Origin: an uncultured Subdoligranulum sp.
Lineage (GTDB): Bacteria > Bacillota > Clostridia > Oscillospirales > Ruminococcaceae
Length of the DNA stretch: 64,000 bases
Assembly: GCF_963931595.1 (NCBI RefSeq)
Contig: NZ_OZ007030.1
Span: 1,232,481-1,296,480 of the forward strand
Reading direction: 5' to 3'
Numbering within the stretch: the stretch's first letter is position 1; the number at the start of each line of letters is the position of its first letter. A model generated the notes under the pieces. That model ran no database searches. It was not told the origin of the DNA and saw only the letters and a list, made by a program, of their open reading frames with translations. Shown here in pieces: positions 50,330 through 59,180 of this stretch. Made by a program: the position numbers and the translations under genes.

Positions 50330-52048
50330 TTATTTGTCTTCAATCTGAACATCCACACCGAGTGCCTGCATGTTCTGCAGCGTCTGGTCAAGAGACATCT
50401 GTGGACCTACATGGTCCTCTGTCTTTGGCGCTTCATAGGGGCCGATGCTGCAGCGGATCTTGGTCACCCGGTAGATGGTCTCCTTCAGCTTTTTGCTCAC
50501 TTCGCGGTTGTTGCGAATATAGTCGCGGAAAGCATCGCTGCACTCAAACAGCACATGCTTGCCGTCGTAGTAAGCCCTGGTCCCGCGCAGGAAAGAAATC
50601 ATCATCCCGTCGGTTTCCTCCAGATCCGCCAAAACCAACGCCCATTGCGGGAAAGGTTCCAGCGGTCCTACCTCCTGCTTGGGAGCCGCACGGCGCACCG
50701 GTTTGGGGGCAGGCTGCGGTGCGGGCGCCTGTGTCACAGCTGCCGGGCGCAGTTCCGGTTGCAAAAAATCCGGTTCTTCCTCGGGCGGCGGAAGCTCTTC
50801 CGGCGGTTCCTGTGCCACAGCCGGGACGGTGGGCGGCGGCGCTGCAGGTTTGGTATTCTGTACCGGTGGCGCCGACACAAACGGGACGGCAGCCGCCGAA
50901 GCGAAAGGCTGCGGTGCCGCGGAAGGCTGTGCCGCTTGCTGTACGGGTGCAGCCTGCACCGCCTGCACAGTCTGCGGCTGCGTCAGAGAAAATACCGCCA
51001 GTTCCAGTTCGATGCGCTGGTCGGTGCCGCGGCTCATTTTTTCCAGCGCCTGACCGAATGCATTGATGGCACGGATGGCTTCCGTTTGCGGGAAGTCCTT
51101 GCGCTGTGAATACGCCGCTTCCTCTTCCGGCGAGGTACCTGTCAGCAGCCCTGTGCCCCCCGGCAGCGCGCACAGCATCAGGTTGCGGTAATGTCCCGCC
51201 AGTTCCATGCAAAGGCGGCGCATATCCACGCTCTGCTGGCGCAGTTCCGCAATTTTTTCCAGCGCTGCAACGGCATCTTTGGCCGCGATGGCATCGCTGA
51301 TTTCAAACAGATAGCTGCGATCTGTCACGCCCGCCATCCGGCGCACCAGCGCTTCATCCACGTGGTTATCCACGCCTGCGCAGGTGTCGAGAATCGAAAG
51401 TGCATCACGCATGGCACCGTCGGCCAGACGCCCGATGAGCTGCGCTGCCCCCGGCTCCAGCTCGATTTTCTCCTGCTGCGCCACGTAGGTCAGCCGTCCC
51501 GCGATGTCCTGCGCCGTGATACGGGCAAAATCATACCGCTGGCATCGGCTGAGGATCGTCACCGGGACCTTCTGCACCTCGGTGGTCGCCAGAATGAAGA
51601 TGACATGCTCCGGCGGCTCTTCCATGGTTTTCAGCAGCGCATTGAACGCCTGCGTGGAAAGCATGTGCACCTCGTCGATAATGTATACCTTGTACCGGCA
51701 CACAGAGGGCAGATACGCCACCTCGTCCCGCAGATCCCGGATATCATCCACGCCGTTGTTGGAGGCAGCATCCATCTCGATGATGTCCATGATGGCGCCG
51801 CTGTCAATGCCCTTGCAGATCTCACATTCGCAGCAGGGATCCGGGCTGGTATGGTCAAGGCAGTTGACCGCTTTGGCAAAGATTTTTGCGCAGGTGGTCT
51901 TGCCGGTACCACGGGTTCCCGTAAAAAGGTAGGCATGTCCGATGCGTCCCGCCGCAATCTGGTTCTGCAATGCGGTGACAATGGGAGTCTGCCCCACCAC
52001 ATCGGCAAAGCGCTGCGGACGCCATTTGCGATACAGTGCTCGATACAT
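50330..52048 (-). CDS. dnaX: DNA polymerase III subunits gamma and tau
   Basis: This 572-aa clamp-loader ATPase has Walker A GTRGTGKTTCAKIF, a zinc module (CCECEIC) and Walker B with the DEVH box (YIIDEVHML). The SRC motif (LSRCQRYDF) is intact. A Pro/Ala/Gln-rich hinge (about 395-465) leads to the tau C-terminal part, which binds polymerase. The ATG at 52048 has GGGGAGG upstream. Its mRNA probably begins near or at the SRP RNA promoter. Confidence 0.97.
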   Translation of the reverse strand: MYRALYRKWRPQRFADVVGQTPIVTALQNQIAAGRIGHAYLFTGTRGTGKTTCAKIFAKAVNCLDHTSPDPCCECEICKGIDSGAIMDIIEMDAASNNGVDDIRDLRDEVAYLPSVCRYKVYIIDEVHMLSTQAFNALLKTMEEPPEHVIFILATTEVQKVPVTILSRCQRYDFARITAQDIAGRLTYVAQQEKIELEPGAAQLIGRLADGAMRDALSILDTCAGVDNHVDEALVRRMAGVTDRSYLFEISDAIAAKDAVAALEKIAELRQQSVDMRRLCMELAGHYRNLMLCALPGGTGLLTGTSPEEEAAYSQRKDFPQTEAIRAINAFGQALEKMSRGTDQRIELELAVFSLTQPQTVQAVQAAPVQQAAQPSAAPQPFASAAAVPFVSAPPVQNTKPAAPPPTVPAVAQEPPEELPPPEEEPDFLQPELRPAAVTQAPAPQPAPKPVRRAAPKQEVGPLEPFPQWALVLADLEETDGMMISFLRGTRAYYDGKHVLFECSDAFRDYIRNNREVSKKLKETIYRVTKIRCSIGPYEAPKTEDHVGPQMSLDQTLQNMQALGVDVQIEDK

Positions 52049-52077
52049 CGGCACACCTCCCCGTAAAATCAGAAAAA

Positions 52078-52245
52078 GCGGGCAGAGCACGCGGCTGCGC
52101 CGCTTTGCGTACAGATGCAGGCTTGCCGCAGCACTGGACGAGCACCGCTTAATGCTGCTCGGTTCCCCGCCTGACATGGTTCACAGGACGCCCACGCACG
52201 GGGCCCGCATCTGTACGCAAAACAGCGCAATACAGCCCTGTCCGC
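52078..52245 (-). ncRNA. ffs: Signal recognition particle RNA (4.5S/6S type)
   Basis: The conserved Ffh-binding core is present on the minus strand: CCATGTCAGG, the GGGAAC loop and GAGCAGC. A long helix pairs 52104-52118 with 52208-52222. A second outer helix can pair 52235-52245 with 52078-52088 with one mismatch, giving about 168 nt, followed by TTTTT. SRP RNA directs membrane-protein translation to the membrane. It lies upstream of dnaX, as in Bacillus. The exact ends are inferred. Confidence 0.9.
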
Positions 52246-52252
52246 AGAAGCT

Positions 52253-52281
52253 ATTATACAATATCGGCCGCATAAATGCAA
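52253..52281 (-). promoter_or_regulatory. Promoter of SRP RNA
   Basis: Minus-strand TTGCAT (52276-52281), 17 bp, TATAAT (52253-52258), placing the start at about 52246. The -35 box lies inside an inverted repeat with arms ATCGGCC and GGCCGAT (52263-52269 and 52284-52290). Confidence 0.85.
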
Positions 52282-52300
52282 GAGGCCGATGCAGCAGATT

Positions 52301-53050
52301 TCAACGCCGCAGATAGTAAGTCCCCTCCGGGTCCCGGCACAGGGTAACCCCGAACACACCGTCCAGAATTTTCTGTTCGAAGAGATTTGCCGGGCTGTCG
52401 AATGCCAGCAATCCGCCCTCCGACAGAACCGCCACCCTGTCACTGTACTGAAGCGCCTGAGCCAGATCGTGGAGGACCAGCAGAAGGGACTTTCCCTGAT
52501 CTGCCAGGGTGCGCATCAGTTCCAGCAGTTCAAACTGCGCCGAAACATCCAAATAAGTCGTGGGTTCATCCAGCAGAATGGTATCGCCCCCCTGTGCCAG
52601 TGCCATAGCCAGATAGACCCGCTGCCGTTCGCCACCGGAAAGCTCCCGCAGATCCCGCTCCGCCCACTGGGCAACGCCGGTGGCCTGCATGGCCTGTTCC
52701 ACAGCCGTCTTGTCCCGTGTGGTCATCTGGCGGGACAGTCCCAGATACGGAAACCGGCCATGGCTGACCAGGCCCCGCACTGTGATCTCGGGGATGTTGC
52801 GCACCTGGGGCATAAAGGCCGCTGCACGGGCAAACTCCTTGCGGTTGTAGCTGTGAAGTTCACGCCCCGCCAGCAGAATCTGACCGTCCAGCAGCGGAAG
52901 CTGCCTTGCCATCGCTTTGAGCAGCGTCGTTTTGCCGCAGCCGTTGGTGCCTACCAACGTGGTGATCTGACCATCCTGTGCCGTAAAGCTGACATCCCGC
53001 ACAACGCAGACTCCGTCATATCCCACCGAAACGTTCCGGAGTTCAAACAT
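52301..53050 (-). CDS. btuD: ABC transporter ATP-binding protein (BtuD/FecE type)
   Basis: This 249-aa ATPase has Walker A GTNGCGKTTLLKA, the signature LSGGERQRVYLAMALA and Walker B ILLDEPTTYLD. It energises import of a corrinoid or iron-siderophore through the permease encoded just before it (eight-base overlap). The location at the end of the cobalamin operon makes corrinoid uptake the best guess. It is the last gene of the operon; no substrate-binding protein is present. Confidence 0.85.
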   Translation of the reverse strand: MFELRNVSVGYDGVCVVRDVSFTAQDGQITTLVGTNGCGKTTLLKAMARQLPLLDGQILLAGRELHSYNRKEFARAAAFMPQVRNIPEITVRGLVSHGRFPYLGLSRQMTTRDKTAVEQAMQATGVAQWAERDLRELSGGERQRVYLAMALAQGGDTILLDEPTTYLDVSAQFELLELMRTLADQGKSLLLVLHDLAQALQYSDRVAVLSEGGLLAFDSPANLFEQKILDGVFGVTLCRDPEGTYYLRR

Positions 53051-54056
53051 AGATACGCCTCCTTTTTCGGTGGAGCAGCAAGCTCAGGAAGAAAGGTCCC
53101 CCGATCAGGGAGAGCAGAATTCCCACCGGAAGTTCAAACGGCGCAAACAGCAGCCGCGCAGCAATATCGCACAGCACCACAAACGCGGCCCCCAGCAATG
53201 CCGACGCCGGCACAAGAATCCGATGGTCGGTACCAATGAGCCGGCGCGCAATGTGCGGTGCCAGCAGCCCCACAAAGCTCAATAGCCCCGCAAAGCTAAC
53301 CGCTGCACCTGCCAGAAGCGCTGCCGCCAGGATGCCCAGGAATCTGGTGCGCGTCACATGCAGCCCCAGGCCGGTCGCGCTCTCCTCCCCCAGGCAGAGG
53401 ACATTCAGATCCACCGTCAAAAACAGCGCCAGCAGCAGCCCCAGGAGGAAGTACGGAAATGCCGCCCCCAGCATGCTCATCGTAACGCCGGAAAGCCCGC
53501 CGGTCAGAAAGCCGGGGGAACTGGCTACGATTTCCGGCCAGAGCAATTTCAAGGTGTTGATGCCGGCAGTCAGCATGCCGCTGACCGCAAGGCCGGCAAG
53601 TACCAGCGTTGTGCGGGAAAGTCCCGCGCGCCAGGCCAGCAGATACACCAGCATGGAACAGCCCAGCGCCCCCAGGAACGAGGCAAACTGCATGGCCCCC
53701 GGCACGGCCGGCACCAGCACCATGGCAAACAGTGCAAAGAACCCGGCCCCGGCATTCACGCCGATCACATTCGGGCTTGCCATGGCGTTGTTGAGCACCG
53801 CCTGCAGCAGGACACCGGCCACAGCAAGAGCTGCGCCGGAGAAAAGTCCTCCCAGCATACGGGGCAACCGCACATAGGCCATCACGCGCCAGACAGGGTC
53901 CTGCTCATCCCGGGACCCCAGTGCCTGCCACAACTGCCCCAGCGAATAGGGCTGGCTGCCCAGGCACAAAGCGGCCACCGAAGACACCACCACCGCCACA
54001 GCCAGCAGAAGCAGCACGGCGGGCACCGATGTTTTGGGTTGTTTTCTGTTCTTCAT
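53043..54056 (-). CDS. btuC: FecCD/BtuC-type ABC transporter permease
   Basis: This 337-aa protein has about ten membrane segments and the family motifs (RLPRMLGGLFSGAALAVAGVLLQ, NPNVIGV-like SPNVIGVNAGAG, and FVGLLAPHIARRLIG). The ATG at 54056 is preceded by GGGGTGA; the longer frame upstream lies inside cbiC in another frame and is not real. It follows cbiC by four bases, so it is part of the cobalamin operon and may import cobalamin precursors. Confidence 0.88.
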   Translation of the reverse strand: MKNRKQPKTSVPAVLLLLAVAVVVSSVAALCLGSQPYSLGQLWQALGSRDEQDPVWRVMAYVRLPRMLGGLFSGAALAVAGVLLQAVLNNAMASPNVIGVNAGAGFFALFAMVLVPAVPGAMQFASFLGALGCSMLVYLLAWRAGLSRTTLVLAGLAVSGMLTAGINTLKLLWPEIVASSPGFLTGGLSGVTMSMLGAAFPYFLLGLLLALFLTVDLNVLCLGEESATGLGLHVTRTRFLGILAAALLAGAAVSFAGLLSFVGLLAPHIARRLIGTDHRILVPASALLGAAFVVLCDIAARLLFAPFELPVGILLSLIGGPFFLSLLLHRKRRRIYV

Positions 54057-54060
54057 TGTA

Positions 54061-54735
54061 TCACCCCTGCCAGCCCCGGGCGGCCGGGTCCAGACGTTCC
54101 GTAGCCGTGTACAGCAGCGCATTGCATATAGCCGCCGCCACCGTACTTCCGCCCTTGCGCCCCATTGCCGCAATGCAAGGCACATTATGTGCCCTGCACG
54201 CGGAGAAGATCTTTTCTTTGCTCTCCACCACGTTGACAAACCCCACAGGTACAGCAATGACCAGTGCCGGACGCAGGACAAGCTGTTCCATGAGATCGCA
54301 CATCGCCAGCAGCGCCGTCGGGGCGTTGCCCACCGCAAAAATTCCATTGGGACAGATTTCCGCCGCGCGGCGCATCGAGGCCACAGCGCGCGTTGTCCCT
54401 TCCTGTTTGGCCTCTTTTGCCACCTCCGGGTCCGCCATAAAGCACTGTGCCGTGCAGCCCAAAGCCGCCAGTGAAGGCCTGCTGATACCGGCCAGGGCCA
54501 TGTTGGTATCGGTGACGATTGGAGTTCCCTGTTTCAGCGCTGCCACACCGCACCGGACGGCTCCCGGGGTGAACCGAAGCGTATGGGCGTAGTCAAAATC
54601 AGCCGTGGCATGGATCACGCGCCGCACGACCGCCTCACATTCCGGAGCCGGCACAAGATTCTGCTGCGCAAGCTCTTCTGCGATGATCTGCATACTGGTC
54701 CGCTCAATATCGGCGGGGAGCGTGTGTTGTATCAT
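54061..54735 (-). CDS. cbiC: Precorrin-8X / cobalt-precorrin-8 methylmutase
   Basis: This 224-aa enzyme moves a methyl group from C-11 to C-12 to make (cob)hydrogenobyrinic acid. The catalytic His is in RVIHATADFD, and TDTNMALAGI with IAVPVGFVNVVESK is typical. It overlaps cbiP by four bases, which argues for strict co-translation. Confidence 0.95.
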   Translation of the reverse strand: MIQHTLPADIERTSMQIIAEELAQQNLVPAPECEAVVRRVIHATADFDYAHTLRFTPGAVRCGVAALKQGTPIVTDTNMALAGISRPSLAALGCTAQCFMADPEVAKEAKQEGTTRAVASMRRAAEICPNGIFAVGNAPTALLAMCDLMEQLVLRPALVIAVPVGFVNVVESKEKIFSACRAHNVPCIAAMGRKGGSTVAAAICNALLYTATERLDPAARGWQG

Positions 54736-56228
54736 CGGTATTCCTCCATCAGACGATAGATTGCCTGGATGTCCAGCGCCTCACGGACCCCTTTTGCCAG
54801 GGCATCAAACTGTTGCTGCTGGTACGCCTCGTGGTCGATGGGCGCCGCCTGCTGTACCGTCAGGCCCTTGCGACGGCAAAGCCAGTCAGCCAGCCTGACC
54901 GTCAACTCGCCAGTATCAAACAGGCCATGCAGATAGGTACCAAATACCTGCCCCTGGCAGCAGCCTTCCGGGGTTCCATCCTGCAGACGGCAGAACGGTG
55001 TTCCCGCCCCCCGTGTGTTTCCCATATGGATCTCATATCCATCCAGCTGCGCTCCCGCAAACGGTTGCTGCAGCACAGTGGCCTGTACACGGGTGCGCGT
55101 TTTCTGCCGTGTGAATACGGTATCCATGGGCAGCAGTCCGAGGCCCCGCAGTGTGCGTCCGGCTTCGCCGCCCTCCACGCCCCAGGGATCCTGCAGTGTC
55201 CGCCCCAGCATCTGGTAGCCGCCGCAGACACCGAGAATCGGGGTGCCCGCCGCAGCCAGTTTGCGGATGGCCGCTTCAAGACCATTCTGCCGCAGCCAGA
55301 GCAGATCCTCCATGGTATTTTTGGTTCCCGGCAGAATGATGAAGTCGGGATGTCCCAGCGAGGAAACATCCTGCACGTACCGGATCCCCAGCACCGGGTG
55401 GGCTTCCAGCGGGGTAAAATCTGTAAAATTGGAAAGACGGAGCAGCCGGATCACGGCCACGTCCACAGGTTTATGCACGGAGCGCTCTTCCAGACACGGT
55501 GCCAGGGAATCCTCCTCGTCAATGTCCAGATCCATGAAAGGCACCACACCAAGCACCGGCAAACGGGTCTTCTCTTCCAGCATGGCCAGTCCCGGCGCCA
55601 GGATGGCCGGGTCGCCGCGGAATTTGTTGATGACCAGTCCGCCGATCCGCGCCCGTTCCTCCGGCTCCAGCAGGGCTACCGTTCCATACAGCTGGGCAAA
55701 CACACCGCCCCGGTCAATGTCTCCGGTCAGCAGCACCGGGGCGTTGATCATTCTGGCCAGTCCCATATTCACGATATCGTCCTGCTTCAGATTGATTTCT
55801 GCCGGACTGCCGGCCCCCTCCACCACGACCACATCGCAGGTTTGTGCCAGGCTTTCATAGGCCTCCAGAATTTCCGGAATCAGCTGCTTTTTGTAGCGGA
55901 AATACTCCGCTGCGGGCATCTGGCCTCGCACCTCTCCCCGGACAATCACCTGACTGCCCGTGTCGCTGCAGGGTTTGAGCAGCACAGGATTCATCCGCAC
56001 GTCGGGTTCCACGCCAGCAGCCTGGGCCTGCACCACCTGTGCACGTCCCATTTCCAGTCCCTCGCGCGTCACATAGCTGTTCAGCGCCATGTTCTGGCTT
56101 TTAAAGGGGGCCACACGCAGCCCGTCCTGTGCAAAAATACGGCAAAGGGCCGTGCACAGCAGGCTCTTTCCGGCGCCCGACATTGTTCCCTGCACCATGA
56201 TGCAGCGGGCATGATGTATCTGGCTCAT
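54732..56228 (-). CDS. cbiP: Cobyric acid synthase
   Basis: This 498-aa amidotransferase adds four amides to (adenosyl)cobyrinic diamide. It has an N-terminal P-loop-like domain (GTMSGAGKSLLCTAL), the central GDIDRGGVFAQLYG and a C-terminal class I glutamine amidotransferase domain with the nucleophile in GVCGGYQMLG. The ATG start is coupled to the end of cobD. The family length is normal. Confidence 0.96.
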   Translation of the reverse strand: MSQIHHARCIMVQGTMSGAGKSLLCTALCRIFAQDGLRVAPFKSQNMALNSYVTREGLEMGRAQVVQAQAAGVEPDVRMNPVLLKPCSDTGSQVIVRGEVRGQMPAAEYFRYKKQLIPEILEAYESLAQTCDVVVVEGAGSPAEINLKQDDIVNMGLARMINAPVLLTGDIDRGGVFAQLYGTVALLEPEERARIGGLVINKFRGDPAILAPGLAMLEEKTRLPVLGVVPFMDLDIDEEDSLAPCLEERSVHKPVDVAVIRLLRLSNFTDFTPLEAHPVLGIRYVQDVSSLGHPDFIILPGTKNTMEDLLWLRQNGLEAAIRKLAAAGTPILGVCGGYQMLGRTLQDPWGVEGGEAGRTLRGLGLLPMDTVFTRQKTRTRVQATVLQQPFAGAQLDGYEIHMGNTRGAGTPFCRLQDGTPEGCCQGQVFGTYLHGLFDTGELTVRLADWLCRRKGLTVQQAAPIDHEAYQQQQFDALAKGVREALDIQAIYRLMEEYR

Positions 56229-57277
56229 GCGAGTATCTCCTCAAGTGCCGCCAGCAGACGGCAGTTTTCCGGTTCTGTCCGCACCGCCGTCCGGTACCAG
56301 TTGTCGTCCAATCCCAGGTAATTTCCGCACCCCCGCAGAAGGATGCCCTGCTCCCGCAAGGGCTGCAGCAGCGGCACCGTGCACCGGAACAAAAGATAGT
56401 TGGCTTCCCCGGGGATCACCTGCAGGCCCAGACGCTCAAGCCCCTGCCGCAAAAGGATCCGCTGACTGCGGATCAGGGCGCGCACCTGCTGTACATACTT
56501 CTTTTCCCCGAGAGCTGCACAGCCTGCCTCCTGTGCCAGTGAGCTTACAGACCAGGGCGGTCCTGCCAGCCGCATCCGCTCCAGCAGCGTTTCGTCAGAG
56601 CACAGTGCATAACCCAGCCGTATGCCTGCCATGGCGTAGAGTTTGGTAAACGCCTTCAGAATCACCAGATTCGGATGGTCTTTTAATTGCGGCAACAGCG
56701 TATGGGCAGCGGGATCATCCAGAAAGTCCATAAAACATTCATCCACAACCAGCAGGGCCCCTACAGCGGTGCAGCGGTCCAGAATCCGTCGCAGAATCGG
56801 CACGGGTGTCGTGCGGCCGGTCGGGTTGTTGGGTTCGCAGAGGAACACCATCTCGGTTTGCGTGGTGATTGCTTCCACAAAGCTTTCATCGATGGCAAAA
56901 TTGCTTTCCGGCAAGAGAGAGTGGCGCTTTACCCGGCAATGAACGCTATTCAGCGCTGCCTCATATTCGGCAAACGTCGGCGCCGGGATCAGGGCTTCCC
57001 GGGGACAAACCGCCGCTGCCAGCCGCCAGATCAGATCCGCAGCCCCGTTGCCGCAAAGCACCCATGCAGGCGAGATACCTGCCGTCTCTCCAATGGCCTG
57101 CCGCAGTTTTCGGCACAGCGGGTCCGGGTATCGATCCGCCACAGACACCGCTTCCTGCACGGCCCGCTGCACTGCCTCCGGCACACCCAGCGGGCTAACG
57201 TTGGCGGAAAAATCCAACGGTGGCCGCCCGTATTCCGTTTCAAATCCGGCCCAATCGCCGCCATGCACCAGCTGCAT
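56225..57277 (-). CDS. cobD: Threonine-phosphate decarboxylase (CobD-type aminotransferase fold)
   Basis: This 350-aa PLP enzyme decarboxylates L-threonine O-3-phosphate to (R)-1-amino-2-propanol phosphate, the linker of cobalamin. Features include ANVSPLGVPEAVQ, LCGNGAADLI, EPNNPTGRTTP and the PLP-binding Lys in AFTKLYAMAGIRLGY. The N-terminal start MQLVHGGD is typical; an ATG three bases upstream is also possible, but spacing from GAGG favours this one. Histidinol-phosphate aminotransferase is the closest alternative, made unlikely by the operon. Confidence 0.93.
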   Translation of the reverse strand: MQLVHGGDWAGFETEYGRPPLDFSANVSPLGVPEAVQRAVQEAVSVADRYPDPLCRKLRQAIGETAGISPAWVLCGNGAADLIWRLAAAVCPREALIPAPTFAEYEAALNSVHCRVKRHSLLPESNFAIDESFVEAITTQTEMVFLCEPNNPTGRTTPVPILRRILDRCTAVGALLVVDECFMDFLDDPAAHTLLPQLKDHPNLVILKAFTKLYAMAGIRLGYALCSDETLLERMRLAGPPWSVSSLAQEAGCAALGEKKYVQQVRALIRSQRILLRQGLERLGLQVIPGEANYLLFRCTVPLLQPLREQGILLRGCGNYLGLDDNWYRTAVRTEPENCRLLAALEEILA

Positions 57278-57280
57278 CAT

Positions 57281-58249
57281 TCACCTCAAGAAAAACAGAA
57301 TGCTTCCGCGAAGCAGCAGCCCCACAAGAAGCGCTGCAAAGGCCCCGGCAAACAGCATCCGGTTGGCGTGCAGGATATCCTGCGGCTCCACCGCACGCCG
57401 GGCATCCCCAATTGTGGGCTTGTCGTAGTATTCTCCAAAATAGTAGGCAGGTCCCGCCAGCTGCACGCCCAGCGCCCCGGCACAGGCCGACTCGGTCTGG
57501 GCGCTGTTGGGGCTGGCATGGTTCCGGCGGTCCCGCCGCCAGATCCGCCAGGCATTTTTCCCATCCTGCCCGGTCAGCGCTGCGGCCAGAATCCAGAACA
57601 GGGCTGCCAGCCGGGACGGCAGGAAATTGGCCGCATCGTCCAGCCGGGCTGCCGCCCTGCCAAAATGCAGATAGCGCTGATTCTTGTACCCCACCATGCT
57701 GTCCATCGTATTGATTGCTTTGTAACACAGCGCCAGCGGTGCCCCACCGATGAGCATATACACAAGCGGGGCAATCACGCCGTCAGAAAAATTTTCTGCC
57801 ACCGTCTCTATGGCTGCCTTTGTCACGCCTTCCTCGGTAAGGTTCTGCGTATCCCGGCCTACAATCCGTGCCACCGCCTTGCGGGCCCCGGGCAGGTCTT
57901 CCGCGGCGAGGCAGCCGTACACACGCCGGCTTTCCACAGCCAGTCCCTTCACAGCCAGTGCCTGCCAGCACCAGATGGTCTGTACCGCCAGTCCAAGCAA
58001 AGGGTGCAGACGGTTTGCCACCACGCAGACTGCCGCCGTTAAGAGCAGTGTTCCAACCGGCAGTACCACCGCGAGCACCCGGCCGGCCGCCCGTTCTCCT
58101 TCCGGTGTGGCCGGAAAACGTGCGCGCAGGAATTTTTCCAATCCTGTGATGCACTTTCCCATGATTACCACGGGATGGGGCATCCAGGCGGGGTCCGCCA
58201 GCCACAGATCCAGAAGGAATCCCATCACGATGGCTGCACAGATCTTCAT
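57281..58249 (-). CDS. cbiB: Adenosylcobinamide-phosphate synthase
   Basis: This 322-aa membrane protein joins aminopropanol phosphate to cobyric acid. It has about five membrane segments and the family motifs (LDLWLADPAWMPHPVVIMG at the N-terminus, then INTMDSMVGYKNQRY and a C-terminal RRAVEPQDI). It overlaps the phosphatase gene by four bases. Confidence 0.95.
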   Translation of the reverse strand: MKICAAIVMGFLLDLWLADPAWMPHPVVIMGKCITGLEKFLRARFPATPEGERAAGRVLAVVLPVGTLLLTAAVCVVANRLHPLLGLAVQTIWCWQALAVKGLAVESRRVYGCLAAEDLPGARKAVARIVGRDTQNLTEEGVTKAAIETVAENFSDGVIAPLVYMLIGGAPLALCYKAINTMDSMVGYKNQRYLHFGRAAARLDDAANFLPSRLAALFWILAAALTGQDGKNAWRIWRRDRRNHASPNSAQTESACAGALGVQLAGPAYYFGEYYDKPTIGDARRAVEPQDILHANRMLFAGAFAALLVGLLLRGSILFFLR

Positions 58250-58845
58250 GCGTTGGCCCCTTTGGTATACTGAACCGTTTCCAGCACCGTCAGAATATGC
58301 TCCTGCGGCCAGCGGGAAGCGTCCAGTTTATACCCGCCCGCATTAGGCGCACACCAGTGGTAATATTCATGGTGCGGTACCGCGTACCGTTCCATCACCG
58401 CCATCTGTGTGCCGCCATGGGCAACAATCACCAGTTGGTTCCTCTTCTGGCGGAAAGCCTCGTCCACCAACTGGGCGAAGGCAGCGCAGGTGCGGTCACA
58501 GAACTGGTCCTTTCGTTCTCCATCCGGGCAGGTCGTCTCGCAGTTTGCCTTCACCCAGGCAAGATAATCCGGGTCGTGCTCCATCTCCACATAATTGCGG
58601 CCCTCAAAACTGCCGAAGTTCATCTCCTTGAGATTTTCCACCACGACCTGCCGGGCCTGCGGGAACAGGATGGCCGCCGTCTGCTGGGTACGGACCAGCG
58701 GAGAGACGTACACCACCTCCGGCGAAAAATCAGCCTGCCGGATGCAGGCCTTTCCCTCTTCCGAGAGCGGGATATTTCTTTGTCCCTGATAGCGTTTTTC
58801 CACATTATACACGGTCGTACCATGGCGCAGCAAATAGATGATCAC
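58246..58845 (-). CDS. cobC: Histidine phosphatase family protein, probable alpha-ribazole phosphatase
   Basis: This 199-aa phosphoglycerate-mutase-fold phosphatase has the catalytic LLRHGTT motif at residues 5-11. Conserved YVSPLVRTQQTA and IVAHGGT follow, completing the active site. In this operon it would remove the phosphate from alpha-ribazole-5'-phosphate or cobalamin-5'-phosphate. It overlaps the short CobU-like gene by four bases. Confidence 0.88.
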   Translation of the reverse strand: MIIYLLRHGTTVYNVEKRYQGQRNIPLSEEGKACIRQADFSPEVVYVSPLVRTQQTAAILFPQARQVVVENLKEMNFGSFEGRNYVEMEHDPDYLAWVKANCETTCPDGERKDQFCDRTCAAFAQLVDEAFRQKRNQLVIVAHGGTQMAVMERYAVPHHEYYHWCAPNAGGYKLDASRWPQEHILTVLETVQYTKGANA

Positions 58846-59180
58846 AATTCCAAACTTCCTTTCAAAACAAGCGGCAATCCGTAAAAGACCCGGACCACAG
58901 TATCCGCTCTTTCCGCCAGAAGACAGTTGAGCCTGCCGGCTGCTTCCCGGGCGGAGCGTTCCTGTGGATCCGCCGGGACAATACCGCCGCCCACCTCTGT
59001 GGCGATTACAATTTCGGCCTTTGCCAGCTCATCCGCCAGCGCTTCCAGGTCCCGGGCCTGTGCGGCATGGTTCTCCACATGGTCCGCCGCCCGGCTCTTC
59101 AGTTCTTCCGGGGTACATCCCAGAAGGCGACAGGCAAAATCATGTTTTCCGCCATACAGCGGCCCGAACAGAAAAATCAT
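58842..59180 (-). CDS. Short CobU-like protein
   Basis: This 112-aa protein looks like a shortened CobU. The N-terminus MIFLFGPLYGGKHDF corresponds to the P-loop, where GGxxSGKS is expected, but the Gly and Ser of the P-loop are changed. The second half (TEVGGGIVPADPQERSAREA, then LVLKG) matches the CobU C-terminal part that reads NEVGTGIVP. It lacks the middle section including the nucleotide-binding catalytic region. A full-length cobU lies two genes upstream. It may be a non-catalytic subunit or a decaying copy; coupled four-base overlaps on both sides suggest it is kept in frame. Confidence 0.72.
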   Translation of the reverse strand: MIFLFGPLYGGKHDFACRLLGCTPEELKSRAADHVENHAAQARDLEALADELAKAEIVIATEVGGGIVPADPQERSAREAAGRLNCLLAERADTVVRVFYGLPLVLKGSLEL

